Shown here: positions 35,275 through 43,696 of the stretch, piece after piece
Layout: each line of letters opens with the position of its first letter
Position numbering within the stretch: position 1 is the first letter of the stretch
Assembly (NCBI RefSeq): GCF_020621385.1
Contig: NZ_JAESVA010000004.1
Span: forward strand, 394,691 to 458,690
DNA from: Acidisoma cellulosilyticum
GTDB taxonomy: Bacteria > Pseudomonadota > Alphaproteobacteria > Acetobacterales > Acetobacteraceae
Direction: 5' to 3'
DNA length: 64,000 bases
Notes under the pieces: model-generated
Told to the model about the DNA's origin: nothing
The model's database searches: none
Seen by the model: the letters and a program-made list of their open reading frames with translations, nothing else
Position numbers and translations under genes: made by a program

Positions 35275-37102
35275 TAGTGGCCTCCAAAGGTTCAGGCGCG
35301 CGCAGGTCAAGCTCCCCGGCGCGAGCCCGCCAGCAGCGGGTCCAGCGGCCCTGGCCGTCCGGCAGCAGGTCCTGCGGCTCCGCTTCGCAGCGTGCGACCG
35401 CGTGCGGGCAGCGACTGAACAGGTAGCAGCCGGAGGGCAGGTCGATCGGGCTCGGGATTTCGCCGGACAGCGACCCGATCCTGGGCCGGTCGACGCGCCG
35501 GTTATGCGGATCGGGCGCCAAATGAGAGGCGATGAGCGCGCGGGTATAGGGATGGCGCGGATTGTTGAAGATATCCTCGGTATTGCCCAGTTCCACGACC
35601 TGGCTGAGATACATGACCGCGACGCGGTGGCAGACCTGGCTGACCGTTGTCAGATCATGCGAGATGAACAGGAAGGACAGACCCAGTTCCTTCTGCAACC
35701 GCCGCAGCAACCGCACCAGGCCGATGCGCGCCGAAGGGGCAAGGACGGAGGTCGGCTCGTCCAACACCAGGAATTCCGGGTCATTGGCGAGCGCACGGGC
35801 GATATTGATCCGTTGCAGCACGCCGGAGCCGAGATTGCGCGGCCGCGCGGCGGCGGTTGCGGCCGGCAGATCGACCAGGCGCAGCAGCCGCTCCACATGG
35901 CGGCGCTTGTCGGCGCGGGACAGTGTCGTGTGCTGGTCCAGCGGCTCGCGCAGGCTGCGCTCGATCGTCCAGCGCAGGTCGAGACTGTCATAGGGGTCCT
36001 GCAGCACGATCTGCAGCTTGGCGCGGAACTTCCGCAATTCGCGTTTGGCGAGCGTGCTGATCGGCGTACCGCGATAGACGATGCGCCCGGCCGAGGGTTC
36101 CAGCAGCCGCAGCAGGCATCGCCCGACCGTGGTCTTGCCTGATCCGCTTTCGCCGACCAGACCCAGCGTCTGCCCGACGCCGATGGTGAAGCTGACCTCG
36201 CTGACCGCCTGCACACGCTTGGGCGAATTGCGGATCTCAAAAAACCGGCTGAGCTTTTCGACATCGATCAGCGGCGTGGTTTCCGCTGTCGGCAATTCCG
36301 TCGGCCGATGCTCCTCCTCCGCCGCGCTGACTTCCAGAATGGCGCGGCTTGCCGCATGCTGCGGGGCGCCAAAGAAGCGGCGGGTCGTGACCGCCTCCAC
36401 GATGCGGCCGCCATGCATGACCAGGACGCGGTCGCAGTAATTGGCGATAATGCCGGTTTCCTGTGTCACCAGCAGCACGGAGGATCCGGTGGTGCGGGTC
36501 GCCTGCCACATCTGGTCAAGCAACTGGGCCTGAATGGTCACGTCCAGGCCGCTGGTCGGCTCATCAGCCACCAGAAGCTTCGGCGCGGAGCTGAGCGCGA
36601 TCGCGATCAGCACGCGCTGCGCCATGCCGCCCGACAGTTCATGCGCGTAAGCCTCGATCCGGCGCTCCGGGTCATTGATGCCGACAAGGCGCAGCATCTC
36701 GATCGCGCGGGCGCGCGCCGCTTCCTCGTTACCCTTCTGGTGGCTGCGCCAGACATTGGCGATCTGCCGGCCGACGCGCAGCATGGGGTTGAGCGCGGAG
36801 CGCGGGTTCTGCACAATCAGCCCGATGCCGCGTCCACGCACGGCACGCAGATCCTCGGCCGGCATGGTCAGCAGGTTGCGGCCCTCGAAACTGACGCTGC
36901 CGCGTGTGATACGACCCGGCGGCCGGGCGAGGCCGAGCAGCGAATAGGCGGCGGTGGATTTGCCGCAGCCGCTTTCGCCCAGAAGACCGACGACCTCACC
37001 CTGGCGGATCGTGATGTCCAGCCCGTTCACAACAGGCGGGGCATTGCCGTAAGCGATGGCGATGTCCTGCGCCTGCAGGACGATGGCGGGTTCGCTCGTC
37101 AT
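35264..37102 (-). CDS. Two-domain ABC ATPase of peptide type (DppD-DppF fusion)
   Basis: A 612-residue fusion of two ABC domains. Domain 1: Walker A GESGCGKST, signature LSGGMAQRV, Walker B LLVADEPTSGLD. Domain 2: Walker A GESGSGKTT, Walker B FLVLDEPTSVLAP, but the signature reads LGSGVLQRI instead of LSGGQ. One composite ATP site may therefore be weak. The C-terminus has the oligopeptide-ATPase Cys region (SRCPHAVARCE). It should energise the permeases at 29665-31598, which lie on the other strand and are read towards this operon. It overlaps the PrpD gene by four bases. Confidence 0.85.
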   Translation of the reverse strand: MTSEPAIVLQAQDIAIAYGNAPPVVNGLDITIRQGEVVGLLGESGCGKSTAAYSLLGLARPPGRITRGSVSFEGRNLLTMPAEDLRAVRGRGIGLIVQNPRSALNPMLRVGRQIANVWRSHQKGNEEAARARAIEMLRLVGINDPERRIEAYAHELSGGMAQRVLIAIALSSAPKLLVADEPTSGLDVTIQAQLLDQMWQATRTTGSSVLLVTQETGIIANYCDRVLVMHGGRIVEAVTTRRFFGAPQHAASRAILEVSAAEEEHRPTELPTAETTPLIDVEKLSRFFEIRNSPKRVQAVSEVSFTIGVGQTLGLVGESGSGKTTVGRCLLRLLEPSAGRIVYRGTPISTLAKRELRKFRAKLQIVLQDPYDSLDLRWTIERSLREPLDQHTTLSRADKRRHVERLLRLVDLPAATAAARPRNLGSGVLQRINIARALANDPEFLVLDEPTSVLAPSARIGLVRLLRRLQKELGLSFLFISHDLTTVSQVCHRVAVMYLSQVVELGNTEDIFNNPRHPYTRALIASHLAPDPHNRRVDRPRIGSLSGEIPSPIDLPSGCYLFSRCPHAVARCEAEPQDLLPDGQGRWTRCWRARAGELDLRAPEPLEATIGA

Positions 37103-38493
37103 GCCGGCATCAGCAGGTTCGCGAGATCGCGCATATCCGTCACCGTCTCCAGCGCATCGACCATGGCGATCAGATCGTCGGTGCGGCCGGCGGGCAGGGG
37201 GTCGGCAGCATAGGTGCAGCAGTCGCGGAACTTCGCCAGATGCTGCTCGCGCGTCAGCCGCCGGCTGGGGCTTGCCAGCATCGCCTCGCAGCGCCAGCGA
37301 TGCTCCGTCCCGTCCTTCAAGGTCGCCACGATCTCATGCGGCACCAGCGCATTCTCGTCGGGATTGCCGTCCACTTCCATGGTGAAGAGCTTTGCGAGCT
37401 CATGCGTCACGGGGTCGAGCAGCTCATCCCCGCGATAGCGGGACAGGTCGATGCTGCCGTATTGCAACACTTTGGCGCCAATGAAGGCCATGCAGAGACG
37501 GGCGTAATTGCCGGTCGGCTCCGGCATGTCCGGACGGCTGCAGAGTTTGTTGATCAGCGGCGGCGCGATGACCTTGATGCCGGCGATGGCGTCGAGATCG
37601 AACCAAGGCTCGGCGCGCATGCGCATGAGCCCTTCGATGCCGCCGTGACCGGCGCGGCCGGACGGGAAGGGTTTATGGCTGACTTGGCTTATCTGCCAAT
37701 CGCGCCCGAGATTGTCGAGGCCGGGACCGAGAGTCCAGACGCCTTCGAACATCGGCAGGAAGCCGAAGGGACCTTCGAAGGTGCCGACCGGCCCCTTCAT
37801 GCCGAGGCTTGCCAAGTCGGCGGCCTGCAAAGCGGCGCGGGCATTGAAGCCGACCTGTAGGGGCAGGGTGACATTGCCTTCCACATGCGGCTGCATGGTG
37901 CCGCTTGTCTGCGCATATTGAATGCCGAAGGCGCGGGCCATGCTGTCCGTGCTGAGCCCGGCCAGTCGGCCGACCGCCGCCACCGCCCCGAACCCGCCTG
38001 ACGTCGCGGGCCGGAAGAAGCGCAGCTTCTCGCGGGAGGCCATGCCCAGGGTGGTTGAGACATCGACGCCCAGGATGATCGCGGTCAGGAAATCCTGACC
38101 GCTGATCCCGCCCTGGCGTTCGGCGAAGGCGAGGGCCGCCGGCAGTGCCGTCGCCAGCGGATGCAGCACCGCCGCCTCATGAACACAATCGAATTCCTGG
38201 CAATGAACCTGGAAGCCGTTGAGCAGCGTGGCGGTCGGCGCCGGCACGCGCGCGCGCCGGCCCCAGACCTGCGCATCCTCGCCGCTACCCCATCCCCGCG
38301 ATGCGTCCAGCAGATGCTGCGCGCCGTCGGCGGTGGAGCCGGATATGCCGACGCCGATGGTATCGAGAATGAAGGTCTTCGCGTTCAGAATGGCGTCGGC
38401 CGAGATGTCCTCGAAACGGGTGCCCGTGACATGGTCGGCGAAGACGTAGGAAGCAGGCTGTTGGCTGGTCGACACGTCATTCACGATAGCCAT
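37099..38493 (-). CDS. MmgE/PrpD-family protein
   Basis: A 464-residue member of the 2-methylcitrate dehydratase/cis-aconitate decarboxylase/epimerase superfamily. The helical N-terminal domain holds FILDTIGVGISGSTADGAQ and LLNGFQVHCQEFDCVHEAA. The central RPATSGGFGAVAAVGRLAGL and QISQVSHKPFPSGRAGHGGI regions carry the active-site residues (His and Lys in SHKPFPSG). The C-terminal domain has a HRWRCEAMLASPSRRLT stretch. Known members dehydrate methylcitrate, decarboxylate aconitate or epimerise iminodisuccinate. Next to peptide-type uptake and RutA-type genes, a role on a small polycarboxylate or imino acid is likely, but no reaction can be fixed. Confidence 0.8.
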   Translation of the reverse strand: MAIVNDVSTSQQPASYVFADHVTGTRFEDISADAILNAKTFILDTIGVGISGSTADGAQHLLDASRGWGSGEDAQVWGRRARVPAPTATLLNGFQVHCQEFDCVHEAAVLHPLATALPAALAFAERQGGISGQDFLTAIILGVDVSTTLGMASREKLRFFRPATSGGFGAVAAVGRLAGLSTDSMARAFGIQYAQTSGTMQPHVEGNVTLPLQVGFNARAALQAADLASLGMKGPVGTFEGPFGFLPMFEGVWTLGPGLDNLGRDWQISQVSHKPFPSGRAGHGGIEGLMRMRAEPWFDLDAIAGIKVIAPPLINKLCSRPDMPEPTGNYARLCMAFIGAKVLQYGSIDLSRYRGDELLDPVTHELAKLFTMEVDGNPDENALVPHEIVATLKDGTEHRWRCEAMLASPSRRLTREQHLAKFRDCCTYAADPLPAGRTDDLIAMVDALETVTDMRDLANLLMPA

Positions 38494-38544
38494 TCCTTCG
38501 ATGCGGCTGACGGCCCGTCCTGTGTCGGTCGGGCGGCCGGCTGG

Positions 38545-39612
38545 TCACATGGGATGCGACCGGGATTTCATGAGGGGCAGGATGCGTTCGATGAAGATGG
38601 GCACATCCGTCGAAAAATCGGGAAAGGAGAGGCAGACGCCACTGAGATCGGCTTCGGCCAGCGCATCCAGATGGGCGGCGACACCGGCATAGGAACTGGC
38701 GATCGACGGGATCGACATGAAGGTTGCGACGGCGGGGTCAAGCTTCGCGTAATCGGCGCGGTTGATGTCCTTGCCGGACGCGCGCAGGAATTCGGCGATT
38801 GCGACATCGTCGCGGCGGTCGATATAAGATTGCTTCCGGGCGAGCGCGATGTCCGCCGTTTCGTCGGCGATAACCGTGAGCAGCGAATAGGCGCCGACGG
38901 CACGGTCCCGGCCGGCGGCGCGGTCACGCAGCGCCTTGGTGACGGACCGCAATTGTTCAGGGCTGTCGTTGAGACGCCCGACGAAGGCGTAGTCGGCTTC
39001 GCGTGCCACGAAATCGAGCGCGCCTTCGGACTGCCCGGCGCAGACGATGGACAGCCGCTGTGCGGGTTTGGGCAGGGAGACGCAATCCTGCAACTGGAAA
39101 TGCTTGCCGTCGAAAGTCACGGAGGGTTCGGACCAGAGGCGCTGCAGAATAGTCAGATATTCTGCCGCGTATTCGTAGCGGTCGATGAAATAGTTGTCGT
39201 CCTGCCACAGGCCCATCTGGGCATATTCGAACTTGTTCCACCCGGCGACGATATTCACGCCGAAGCGGCCGCCGCTGACTTCGTCGATCGTCGCGGCCAT
39301 CTTCGCGAGAATAGCCGGGTGGATGGTCCGGACCGCGACGGAGGCGTAAAGACGTATCCTATCCGTCACGGCCGCGAGCGCGGACATCAGCGTGAAGGAT
39401 TCCAGCGCCGAATCCCAATGGCCGGACGGGCCGCCGAAGCCGCGCCACTTGACCTGCGACAGAGCAAACTCGAAACCGCCGGCCTCGGCCGCCACGACAG
39501 CGTTTTTGTTGAGCTGCCAAGTCGGTTTGTTCTGCGGCGGTGTGGCGTCGGCGATGATCATGCCGCCACTCGTGCTTGGGAGAAACAAACCGAGCTGCAA
39601 ATGTCCGCCCAT
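38545..39612 (-). CDS. RutA-like luciferase-family flavin monooxygenase (paralogue 1)
   Basis: A 355-residue bacterial-luciferase-type monooxygenase. The segments FALSQVKWRGFGGPSGHWDSA, ESFTLMSALAAVTDRIRLYAS and GGRFGVNIVAGWNKFEYAQMG parallel RutA, the pyrimidine oxygenase that opens uracil using FMNH2 and O2. It is more diverged than the gene at 44676. The frame is open from 39654, but ATG 39612 is preferred: AAGGA lies seven bases upstream, and the first ATG falls inside the probable -10 element. It is the first gene of the minus-strand operon (39612 to 31611). A flavin reductase is not encoded nearby. Confidence 0.82.
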   Translation of the reverse strand: MGGHLQLGLFLPSTSGGMIIADATPPQNKPTWQLNKNAVVAAEAGGFEFALSQVKWRGFGGPSGHWDSALESFTLMSALAAVTDRIRLYASVAVRTIHPAILAKMAATIDEVSGGRFGVNIVAGWNKFEYAQMGLWQDDNYFIDRYEYAAEYLTILQRLWSEPSVTFDGKHFQLQDCVSLPKPAQRLSIVCAGQSEGALDFVAREADYAFVGRLNDSPEQLRSVTKALRDRAAGRDRAVGAYSLLTVIADETADIALARKQSYIDRRDDVAIAEFLRASGKDINRADYAKLDPAVATFMSIPSIASSYAGVAAHLDALAEADLSGVCLSFPDFSTDVPIFIERILPLMKSRSHPM

Positions 39613-39640
39613 GCCAAATTCCTTACGGCATTGTTCCGCC

Positions 39641-39680
39641 GAATGCGTATTCATAGACCGGTCGAGACCGTGGCTGTCAA
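39641..39680 (-). promoter_or_regulatory. Promoter and operator for the RutA-like gene
   Basis: On the minus strand TTGACA (39680-39675, perfect -35) and TCTATG (39657-39652) are 17 bases apart. The operator-like word GAATGCGTATTCATAG (39641-39656, plus-strand reading) overlaps the -10 and the start region. It matches the 27735 site (GCATGCGTATGCATAG) at 14 of 16 positions. Confidence 0.5.
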
Positions 39681-39888
39681 CGCCTCTATCCGTTCACCCC
39701 CATAAAACTGCCTAAATTTTGAGATCGATGGCATAAACGGCCAGAACGGCGAGGCGAAATCGAGCAGGGCGGACACCAAAATAAGCTGAAAAAGCCTATC
39801 ATTTGAGCAAATTTAAGGAAAACTGATCAGAGTGACGCAAAGGCAATCAGATTTCGTCTGGCGCCCTTCATCTAGGGTCAGAACATGC

Positions 39889-39940
39889 TTGACAAGCGTC
39901 TCGGCTGGCTTCGATAACAGTCATGACTGCGTATTCATAA
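39889..39940 (+). promoter_or_regulatory. Promoter and operator for the second sugar-type ABC operon
   Basis: TTGACA (39889-39894, perfect -35) and GATAAC (39913-39918) are 18 bases apart. GACTGCGTATTCATAA (39925-39940) lies at about +1 and repeats the word found at 39641. The binding-protein ATG is at 39988. Confidence 0.5.
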
Positions 39941-39987
39941 CGCGAATAAATGCCTTATCTCCAGCTCCAACATAGGATCCGACAGCG

Positions 39988-41115
39988 ATGGCCGTTTCTC
40001 TGCGTAAATTGTCGCTTCTGACAACGATGCTTGGCATCGCGGCCGTTTTTTATCCTGGACTGGCGAAGGCGGATGCCGTCAGCGACGGCGTGGCACGTGC
40101 CACTGCGGTCATAGATCAGTATCGCAAACTTCCCACCTTCGTGGCGCCCGGTGCGGATTTCGATATCGAGGCGACTGCGAAAGGGAAGACAATGTTGTCG
40201 ATTCCCAATACCAGCGCAAATCAATTCCTGAAGGGTATCATCACGCGGGAGATTGCGGTCGGCAAGGAAATTGGCCTGAAGGTTCAGGAATGGCAGAACC
40301 AGGGCCAGCCGAGCCAATGGGTTCAGGGCATGGACTTTGCCATCAACAACAAGATCAGCATCGTCGATCTCATCTCCGGCGTGAACCCGGCCGTGGTAGA
40401 GCCGCAGATGCAGGCAGCCAAAGCTGCCGGCGTCCACGTTTTCGCCTCGCATTTCTATGATCCCTCGCAGCCGCCCGATCCGCTGCTCGCCGGCAATCTG
40501 CCGGTCAGTTTCTATCGGCAGGGTTGGATCCTCGGGAATTGGATGATCTACAAGACCGGCGGCCATGCGAATGCGGTCATCGTCAAATCGGATGAGGTCC
40601 TGCCGACCGCGCCCTTGGTGCAGGGCATTCATGATGCGCTCGCCAAGAACTGTCCGGACTGCAAGATCTCGGCGGAGATCAATGTCGGCATTACGGAATG
40701 GGGCACCAAGATTCAGCCCTCCGTGCAGTCGGCGCTGCTGTCCCACCCGAAGGTCAATTACGTCATTCCGATCTATGACAGCATGTCGCAATTCGTGGTC
40801 CCTGCCGTTCGCCTTTCGGGCAAGACCGGGCAGGTGCATATCGCGACCTCGAACGGCACGCCCTTCGTGCTGGACTTCATCCGCAACGGCGATGTGGAGA
40901 TGGATATCGGGGAAAGCCTGGACTGGATCGCGCGGGCGACGATCGACGGCTATATGCGTGAGCTTGCCGGCCTGCCCATGCCGAAGGAAATCGGTGTTCC
41001 CTATTACTTGTTCGACGCGTCCAATGTAAAAACCGCCGGCATTCCGGCCAGTGCCAACAAGGGCTATGGCGACGACTATGTCGCGGGCTTCAAGAAGGTC
41101 TGGGAAATCAAATAG
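39988..41115 (+). CDS. Sugar-type ABC transporter periplasmic binding protein
   Basis: A 375-residue periplasmic binding protein, type I fold. The signal peptide (about residues 1-31) ends GLAKA before DAVSDG. The body has ISIVDLISGVNPAVVEPQMQ, where a sugar-type system would read its ligand, then HVFASHFYDPSQPPDPLL and the C-terminal DGYMRELAGLPMPKEIGVP. It is larger than RbsB and has no Cys lipobox. It serves the ATPase and permease that follow. The ligand need not be a sugar: the operon continues into rutA, so an N-heterocycle or nucleoside is possible. Confidence 0.82.
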   Translation: MAVSLRKLSLLTTMLGIAAVFYPGLAKADAVSDGVARATAVIDQYRKLPTFVAPGADFDIEATAKGKTMLSIPNTSANQFLKGIITREIAVGKEIGLKVQEWQNQGQPSQWVQGMDFAINNKISIVDLISGVNPAVVEPQMQAAKAAGVHVFASHFYDPSQPPDPLLAGNLPVSFYRQGWILGNWMIYKTGGHANAVIVKSDEVLPTAPLVQGIHDALAKNCPDCKISAEINVGITEWGTKIQPSVQSALLSHPKVNYVIPIYDSMSQFVVPAVRLSGKTGQVHIATSNGTPFVLDFIRNGDVEMDIGESLDWIARATIDGYMRELAGLPMPKEIGVPYYLFDASNVKTAGIPASANKGYGDDYVAGFKKVWEIK

Positions 41116-41136
41116 CGCGGGACAGCGAAAAGCGGC

Positions 41137-42735
41137 GTGATGGAAGCGGTATCGTCCCTGGCCCGGTTTGACAGTCAGCCCGCCGTCACGGCTCTGGCGG
41201 TGCGGGACCTTGCCAAGACATTCGGCGGCGCCCGCGCTTTGAAGGGTATCAGCTTCGATATCGGTCCTGGTGAAGTGCATGGGCTGCTCGGTCAGAACGG
41301 CTGCGGGAAATCGACCTTCGTCAAGATCCTTTGCGGCTTTCACGCGCCCGACCCCGGCGGTCAAATCAGCCTCTATGGGGAGGCCGTGCCGCTACCCATG
41401 GCGGCCGGCTCCTTTCGTGACCTGAAACTCGCCTTCGTGCATCAGCAACTGGGGCTGGTGCCGTCCTTGACCGTGTTGGAAAATCTCCGCGTTTCCCATG
41501 TGACTGGCCGCCGTGGTCTGATCAATTGGAAAGCGGAACGTATCGCGGCGTCGCAGGCGCTTGGCAGGTTCGGCATCGACCTCGACCTCAATGCCCGGCT
41601 GGACAGCCTATCGCAGACGCAACGCGCCCTGCTGGCGATCGTTCGTGCGTCGCAGGATCTGGCGGATTCCCAGTCTGAAGGCGACAAGGGCGGTATTCTC
41701 GTCCTTGATGAGCCGACGCCCTTTCTGCCGCGCGAAGGCGTGCAGCGCCTTTTCGGCCTCGTGCGGCAATTGGTCGGCCAGGGTGCCAGCGTCCTGTTCA
41801 TCTCCCATGATATTGATGAGGTTCGCGAAATCACCGACCGCGCCACGGTTCTGCGCGACGGGGAGGTAACGGCGCGGATCGAAACCGCCCATGCGAGCCA
41901 TGACGATTTCATCGAAGGCATCGTCGGCCGGCGGATCGTGCGGGTTACGCGGCCGGCGGCGGCGCGCGCCACGGCCAGCGTGAAGGCGGCCGTGCGGGAT
42001 ATCGCCGAGCCTGGGCTGACGGTGCCGGCACTCGATATTCAGGAGGGCGAGATTCTGGGCCTGACCGGTCTGATCGGCTCAGGCTATGAGCGCTTGCCCT
42101 ATCTCCTCTTCGGCGCGGATCGCGCGCGCACCGGCACATTGACGTTTGGCGGCCAGGTAAAGTCGTTGCGCAGCATGACGCCAAGGCAGGCGGTGGCTGA
42201 CGGGATGGCGTTGCTGCCGGCGGACAGGCCCAAGGCGAGTGGCATCGGTAGCCTGCCGATCGTGGACAATCTCCTCATGCTCGACATGCGGCGCTTTCAG
42301 ACGCGGCTGGGGCTGCGTCGTCGCGCAATGGTGGAGGAGGCGGGCAAGCTCTCCACGCAATATGAGGTGCGGCCGAATAAGCCGAGCCAGAAGCTCAGCG
42401 CCTTGAGTGGCGGCAATGCGCAGAAGGTCCTGCTGGCGAAGTGGCTGCTGAAGCGTCCGGGCCTGCTGCTGCTGGATGAGCCGACACAGGGCGTCGATGT
42501 CGGGGCCAGGCAACAATTGTTCCGCATCGTAAGGCAGGCGGCGACCGATGGCGCCGCGGTCATCTGCGCCAGTTCCGATTTCGAGCAATTGGCGCAGCTT
42601 TGCGACCGCGTGCTGATCTTTGCGCGCGGTGCCGTGGCGGCCGAACTTATCGGGGACGAGATCACCAAAGACCATATCGCGGAGCGTTGCTATGTCGAAT
42701 CGGACTCTCGGCCCCAGGCCCGCATCGATGGCTGA
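41137..42735 (+). CDS. Sugar-type ABC ATPase, two domains (RbsA type)
   Basis: A 532-residue protein of two ABC domains. Domain 1 has Walker A GQNGCGKST and Walker B GILVLDEPTPFLP, but its signature is LSQTQRALLAI, unlike LSGGQ. Domain 2 has the altered Walker A usual in RbsA C-halves (LTGLIGSGYERL), a good signature LSGGNAQKV and Walker B LLLLDEPTQGVDVG. It drives import by the neighbouring permease. The GTG or ATG start region follows the binding-protein stop by about 20 bases; ATG-like start at 41137 reads MMEAVSS. The permease start lies inside its 3' end. Confidence 0.84.
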   Translation: MMEAVSSLARFDSQPAVTALAVRDLAKTFGGARALKGISFDIGPGEVHGLLGQNGCGKSTFVKILCGFHAPDPGGQISLYGEAVPLPMAAGSFRDLKLAFVHQQLGLVPSLTVLENLRVSHVTGRRGLINWKAERIAASQALGRFGIDLDLNARLDSLSQTQRALLAIVRASQDLADSQSEGDKGGILVLDEPTPFLPREGVQRLFGLVRQLVGQGASVLFISHDIDEVREITDRATVLRDGEVTARIETAHASHDDFIEGIVGRRIVRVTRPAAARATASVKAAVRDIAEPGLTVPALDIQEGEILGLTGLIGSGYERLPYLLFGADRARTGTLTFGGQVKSLRSMTPRQAVADGMALLPADRPKASGIGSLPIVDNLLMLDMRRFQTRLGLRRRAMVEEAGKLSTQYEVRPNKPSQKLSALSGGNAQKVLLAKWLLKRPGLLLLDEPTQGVDVGARQQLFRIVRQAATDGAAVICASSDFEQLAQLCDRVLIFARGAVAAELIGDEITKDHIAERCYVESDSRPQARIDG

Positions 42736-43696
42736 GCCGCGCTTCCATCTGGGTCTGTTCGTGGAACGCTTCGCGCTGGTCGGCGCTTGGCTTCTGACGA
42801 TCATCGTCTTCAGTATCGTGCTGCCCGGCGTGTTTCTGACCTGGGGCAATTTTTCGGTTCTCTTCGCGACCCAGGCGCCTGGGGCAGTCCTGGCGCTCGC
42901 CTTGATCATTCCATTGACGGCAGGTGACTACGACCTTTCCGTCGGCGCGACGCTGACCTTGTCCGCCGTCATCATCGGCGTCCTCAACGCCGTTCTGCAA
43001 TGGCCGGTCGCCCTTGCCATTCCCGTATCCCTGGCAGCCGGCCTTGCCATGGGCCTGATCAATGCTTTTTTCATCGTCTATGTCCGAATCCCCTCGCTGG
43101 TGGTGACGCTCGGTTCGGCCTCGGTCGCGGCCGGACTGGTGCAGTGGATCAGCAATTCCAGCACCATCAGCGGCATATCGCCGGCGCTGATCGGCGTGAT
43201 CGGTCATCGCTTCCTCGGCATCTCGTTGGTCTTCTATTATGTGCTGGCTCTGGCCTGCATTATCTGGATCGTCTTCGAATATACCGGGCTTGGGCGCTCT
43301 ATCCTCTTTGTCGGCCGCAGCCGCGAAGTGGCGCGGTTGTCCGGTCTGAATGTCGATTGGATCCGCGCGGCCTGCCTGGTCGTCTCCTCCCTCCTCGCGG
43401 CTTTGGGCGGCGTCGCCTATGCCGGGCTGCTCGGCGCGGCGGACCCTTTCTCCGGCCTCAATTATCTTCTGCCGGCCTTCGCCGCTGCCTATCTGGGGGC
43501 GACCGCCATTTTGCCGGGCCGTTTCAATGCCTTGGGCGCGCTTATCGCCGTATATTTCCTCGCGACCGGCATTACCGGTCTCACGATGCTTGGCATTCCC
43601 ATCTGGGTCACCAGCGTCTTCAACGGCGGTGCGCTGATCGTTGCCGTGACGGTGTCGCAATTCGCCCGTGGGCGTGAGGAGACGGACATTGTCTGA
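42692..43696 (+). CDS. Sugar-type ABC permease (RbsC type)
   Basis: A 334-residue membrane protein of the ribose-type permease family. LIIPLTAGDYDLSVGATLTLSA is the family-typical segment near residues 70-90. Further membrane spans and a loop FVGRSREVARLSGLNVDWIRAA follow. ATG 42692 is preferred because GGAG lies seven bases upstream; ATG 42728 is an alternative that overlaps the ATPase stop more closely. It overlaps the epimerase gene by eight bases at its end. Confidence 0.84.
   Translation: MSNRTLGPRPASMAEPRFHLGLFVERFALVGAWLLTIIVFSIVLPGVFLTWGNFSVLFATQAPGAVLALALIIPLTAGDYDLSVGATLTLSAVIIGVLNAVLQWPVALAIPVSLAAGLAMGLINAFFIVYVRIPSLVVTLGSASVAAGLVQWISNSSTISGISPALIGVIGHRFLGISLVFYYVLALACIIWIVFEYTGLGRSILFVGRSREVARLSGLNVDWIRAACLVVSSLLAALGGVAYAGLLGAADPFSGLNYLLPAFAAAYLGATAILPGRFNALGALIAVYFLATGITGLTMLGIPIWVTSVFNGGALIVAVTVSQFARGREETDIV

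Larger units (their letters stand above)
39613..39987. other. Divergent regulatory region
   Basis: These 375 bases separate the minus-strand RutA-like operon from the plus-strand sugar-type ABC operon. No gene is seen. The region is AT-richer than its flanks and holds two outward-facing TTGACA promoters, each with a copy of the TGCGTATTCATA word (39644-39655 and 39928-39939). Confidence 0.6.

Noticed and set aside
33517..36142. Long plus-strand frames opposite the GMC and ATPase genes
   Set aside because: They mirror confidently identified minus-strand genes and have shadow-like composition (Arg, Ala, Gln, His rich).
39955..41364. Minus-strand frame of 469 residues over the binding-protein gene
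   Set aside because: It is antisense to a gene with a signal peptide and good family motifs.
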